A stretch of DNA of 17,835 nucleotides from Collinsella aerofaciens. Lineage in GTDB: Bacteria; Actinomycetota; Coriobacteriia; Coriobacteriales; Coriobacteriaceae. Each line of letters starts with the position of its first letter. The stretch's first letter is position 1. The stretch spans positions 8 through 17,842 of the forward strand of contig NZ_CAAKNY010000045.1 in assembly GCF_901212495.1 (NCBI RefSeq), written 5' to 3'. The translations under genes were made by a program, and so were the position numbers. Shown here piece after piece: positions 16,975 through 17,835 of the stretch. The notes beneath the pieces are model-generated. The model had not been told where the DNA came from. It did not search any database and was given only the letters and a program-made list of their open reading frames with translations.

Positions 16975-17475
16975 TTAGAAATCATCGGGGGAGAGCGTAT
17001 GGACGAACTCGTCGAACTTCTCGAACTCCTGCTCGTCGTCAACCTCCTCGGCATGGGCAGAAACGGTACCCAGGCGATTCATGATGTCGTCCTCCACAAA
17101 CATGGGGGCATTGCTGCGCACGGCAAGGGCAATGGCGTCACTGGGGCGGGCGTCAACCTTGCGCTCGTCACCATCGACCAGCACGACAATCGTCGCATAG
17201 AACACCGGCGGCTCGGCACGAACAATCTCGATGCGCTCGAGCTTGGCGCCCAGGGCATCGACGGTGTCGAGCAGCAGGTCATGCGTTATCGGGCGCTCGG
17301 CGCGGGCGCTATCGATGCCACGGCTAATGGCCGCGGCCTCAAACGAGCCGGTCTGAATGGAAAGTGAACGCAGGGGTGCCGTCGAATCCGACTTGCCGCA
17401 GCGCTCGCGCAGCACGATAAGCGATGGCACGGGACCGGCGGCCATGACGATGGTCTCTATGTCGACACGAACCAT
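16975..17475 (-). CDS. Bifunctional nuclease family protein (DUF151)
   Basis: 166 residues of the BFN/DUF151 family. Hallmarks are the LSIQTGSFEAAAISRGI motif (about 38-54), HDLLLDTVDALGAKLERIEI (about 65-84) and KVDARPSDAIALAVRSNAPMFVEDDI (about 106-131). An acidic C-terminus (EEVDDEQEFEKFDEF) follows. Family members are described as having combined RNase/DNase activity, but the cellular role in bacteria is poorly settled. The start MVRVDIETIVMA is preceded by GGAGGTG. The reading frame runs 16 codons further upstream without support. First gene of a three-gene minus-strand unit. Confidence 0.92.
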   Translation of the reverse strand: MVRVDIETIVMAAGPVPSLIVLRERCGKSDSTAPLRSLSIQTGSFEAAAISRGIDSARAERPITHDLLLDTVDALGAKLERIEIVRAEPPVFYATIVVLVDGDERKVDARPSDAIALAVRSNAPMFVEDDIMNRLGTVSAHAEEVDDEQEFEKFDEFVHTLSPDDF

Positions 17476-17532
17476 GGAACACCTCCGGTACGTAGCGGTT
17501 AACACACGGCAGGGTCGCCGCATTGAATAGCT

Positions 17533-17562
17533 ATACTACCCAATCTTTCGCCCAGCACACAA
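17533..17562 (-). promoter_or_regulatory. Candidate promoter of the DUF151 operon
   Basis: -35 TTGTGT (17557-17562), 18 bases, -10 TAGTAT (17533-17538) on the minus strand, about 60 bases upstream of the start codon. Confidence 0.5.
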
Positions 17563-17565
17563 AAT

Positions 17566-17606
17566 CAAAGTAGTTAATTTGGGACGGGGCTCTTTTGACT
17601 ACTTTC
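17566..17606. repeat. Inverted repeat between tRNA-Ile and the DUF151 gene
   Basis: AAAGTAGT and ACTACTTT (8-bp perfect arms) flank about 23 bases containing TTTGGGACGGGG. No T-tract. TTTGGGAC also appears in the dnaB leader, which hints at a dispersed repeat, but two short matches prove little. Confidence 0.45.
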
Positions 17607-17614
17607 GTTGGGTA

Positions 17615-17646
17615 AGAAAAAAGCCCCGAGGCAATGCCCCGGGGCT
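17615..17646 (-). terminator. Terminator of tRNA-Ile
   Basis: On the minus strand AGCCCCG...CGGGGCT (17622-17646), with inner GGC/GCC pairing, is followed by a T-run (17615-17621) and CTT. It begins 13 bases after the tRNA 3' end. Confidence 0.9.
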
Positions 17647-17659
17647 CTTCACGTTTTGA

Positions 17660-17736
17660 TGGTGGACCTGACAAGATTCGAACTTGTGACCTCCCGGTTA
17701 TCAGCCGGACGCTCTAACCAACTGAGCTACAGGTCC
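17660..17736 (-). tRNA. tRNA-Ile (anticodon GAU)
   Basis: A 77-base tRNA on the minus strand. The acceptor GGACCTG pairs with CAGGTCC, the D-arm is AGCTCAGTTGGTTAGAGC, the anticodon arm CCGGCTGATAACCGG carries GAT, the T-arm is ACAAGTTCGAATCTTGT, and CCA is encoded. Confidence 0.97.
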
Positions 17737-17750
17737 ATCGCGCAAGGGAT

Positions 17751-17780
17751 ATATTAGACGAGTCGTTACGCGCGCGTCAA
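17751..17780 (-). promoter_or_regulatory. Promoter of tRNA-Ile with AT-rich upstream tract
   Basis: -35 TTGACG (17775-17780), 18 bases, -10 TAATAT (17751-17756) on the minus strand. The A/T-rich run immediately upstream (about 17781-17804) looks like an UP element, usual for strong stable-RNA promoters. Confidence 0.8.
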
Positions 17781-17835
17781 CAACTTTTTTGAAAAACTTT
17801 GAAGGGTGCCCGCCGAGTGGGCGAGATGGGTTAGG

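Overview
This is a high-GC chromosomal segment that looks like a Coriobacteriia-type actinobacterium, with Collinsella or a close relative as the best guess. The lineage call is inference from codon use, the r-protein/ssb/dnaB cluster and the protein flavour; no database was searched. Most of the window is core genome on the minus strand, with a short plus-strand and accessory stretch in the middle.

Region by region: (1) 36-2784, a TMD-NBD ABC exporter half-transporter followed by a single-pass membrane protein of unknown function. (2) 2785-3032, a gap holding two strong inverted repeats, one a ~100-nt multi-stem element with a TTCG apical loop. (3) 3033-6461, purA, purD and a Nudix hydrolase, for purine synthesis and nucleotide-sugar clean-up. 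(4) 6555-9862, the replication/translation block rpsF-ssb-rpsR-rplI, ended by a perfect terminator, then dnaB. A consensus-like promoter and a leader hairpin precede rpsF. (5) 9863-10356, a 494-bp gap with the rpsF promoter, an actinobacterial DnaA-box match and short iterated motifs. (6) 10357-10621, two plus-strand tRNA-Ser genes (GGA, CGA), each followed by a hairpin with a T-tract. (7) 10653-11957, the accessory spot: a 25-bp inverted copy of the 3' end of the neighbouring tRNA-Ser, then a DUF559/Vsr-like PD-(D/E)XK endonuclease gene bracketed by two 79-bp inverted repeats (74/79 identical). Each repeat is itself a hairpin. (8) 12091-14032, plus-strand genes for a TRIC/UPF0126 channel-like protein and a secreted-plus-membrane protein with polymer-forming-type beta repeats. 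(9) 14152-17736, minus-strand typA, two unknown small proteins in an operon with a bifunctional-nuclease (DUF151) gene, and tRNA-Ile(GAU).

The best candidate for something undescribed is the hairpin-repeat-bracketed endonuclease cassette beside the tRNA-Ser pair. Next come the structured element upstream of the ABC transporter and the hairpin operator upstream of the polymer-forming membrane protein. The remainder is ordinary housekeeping content with well-supported identities.
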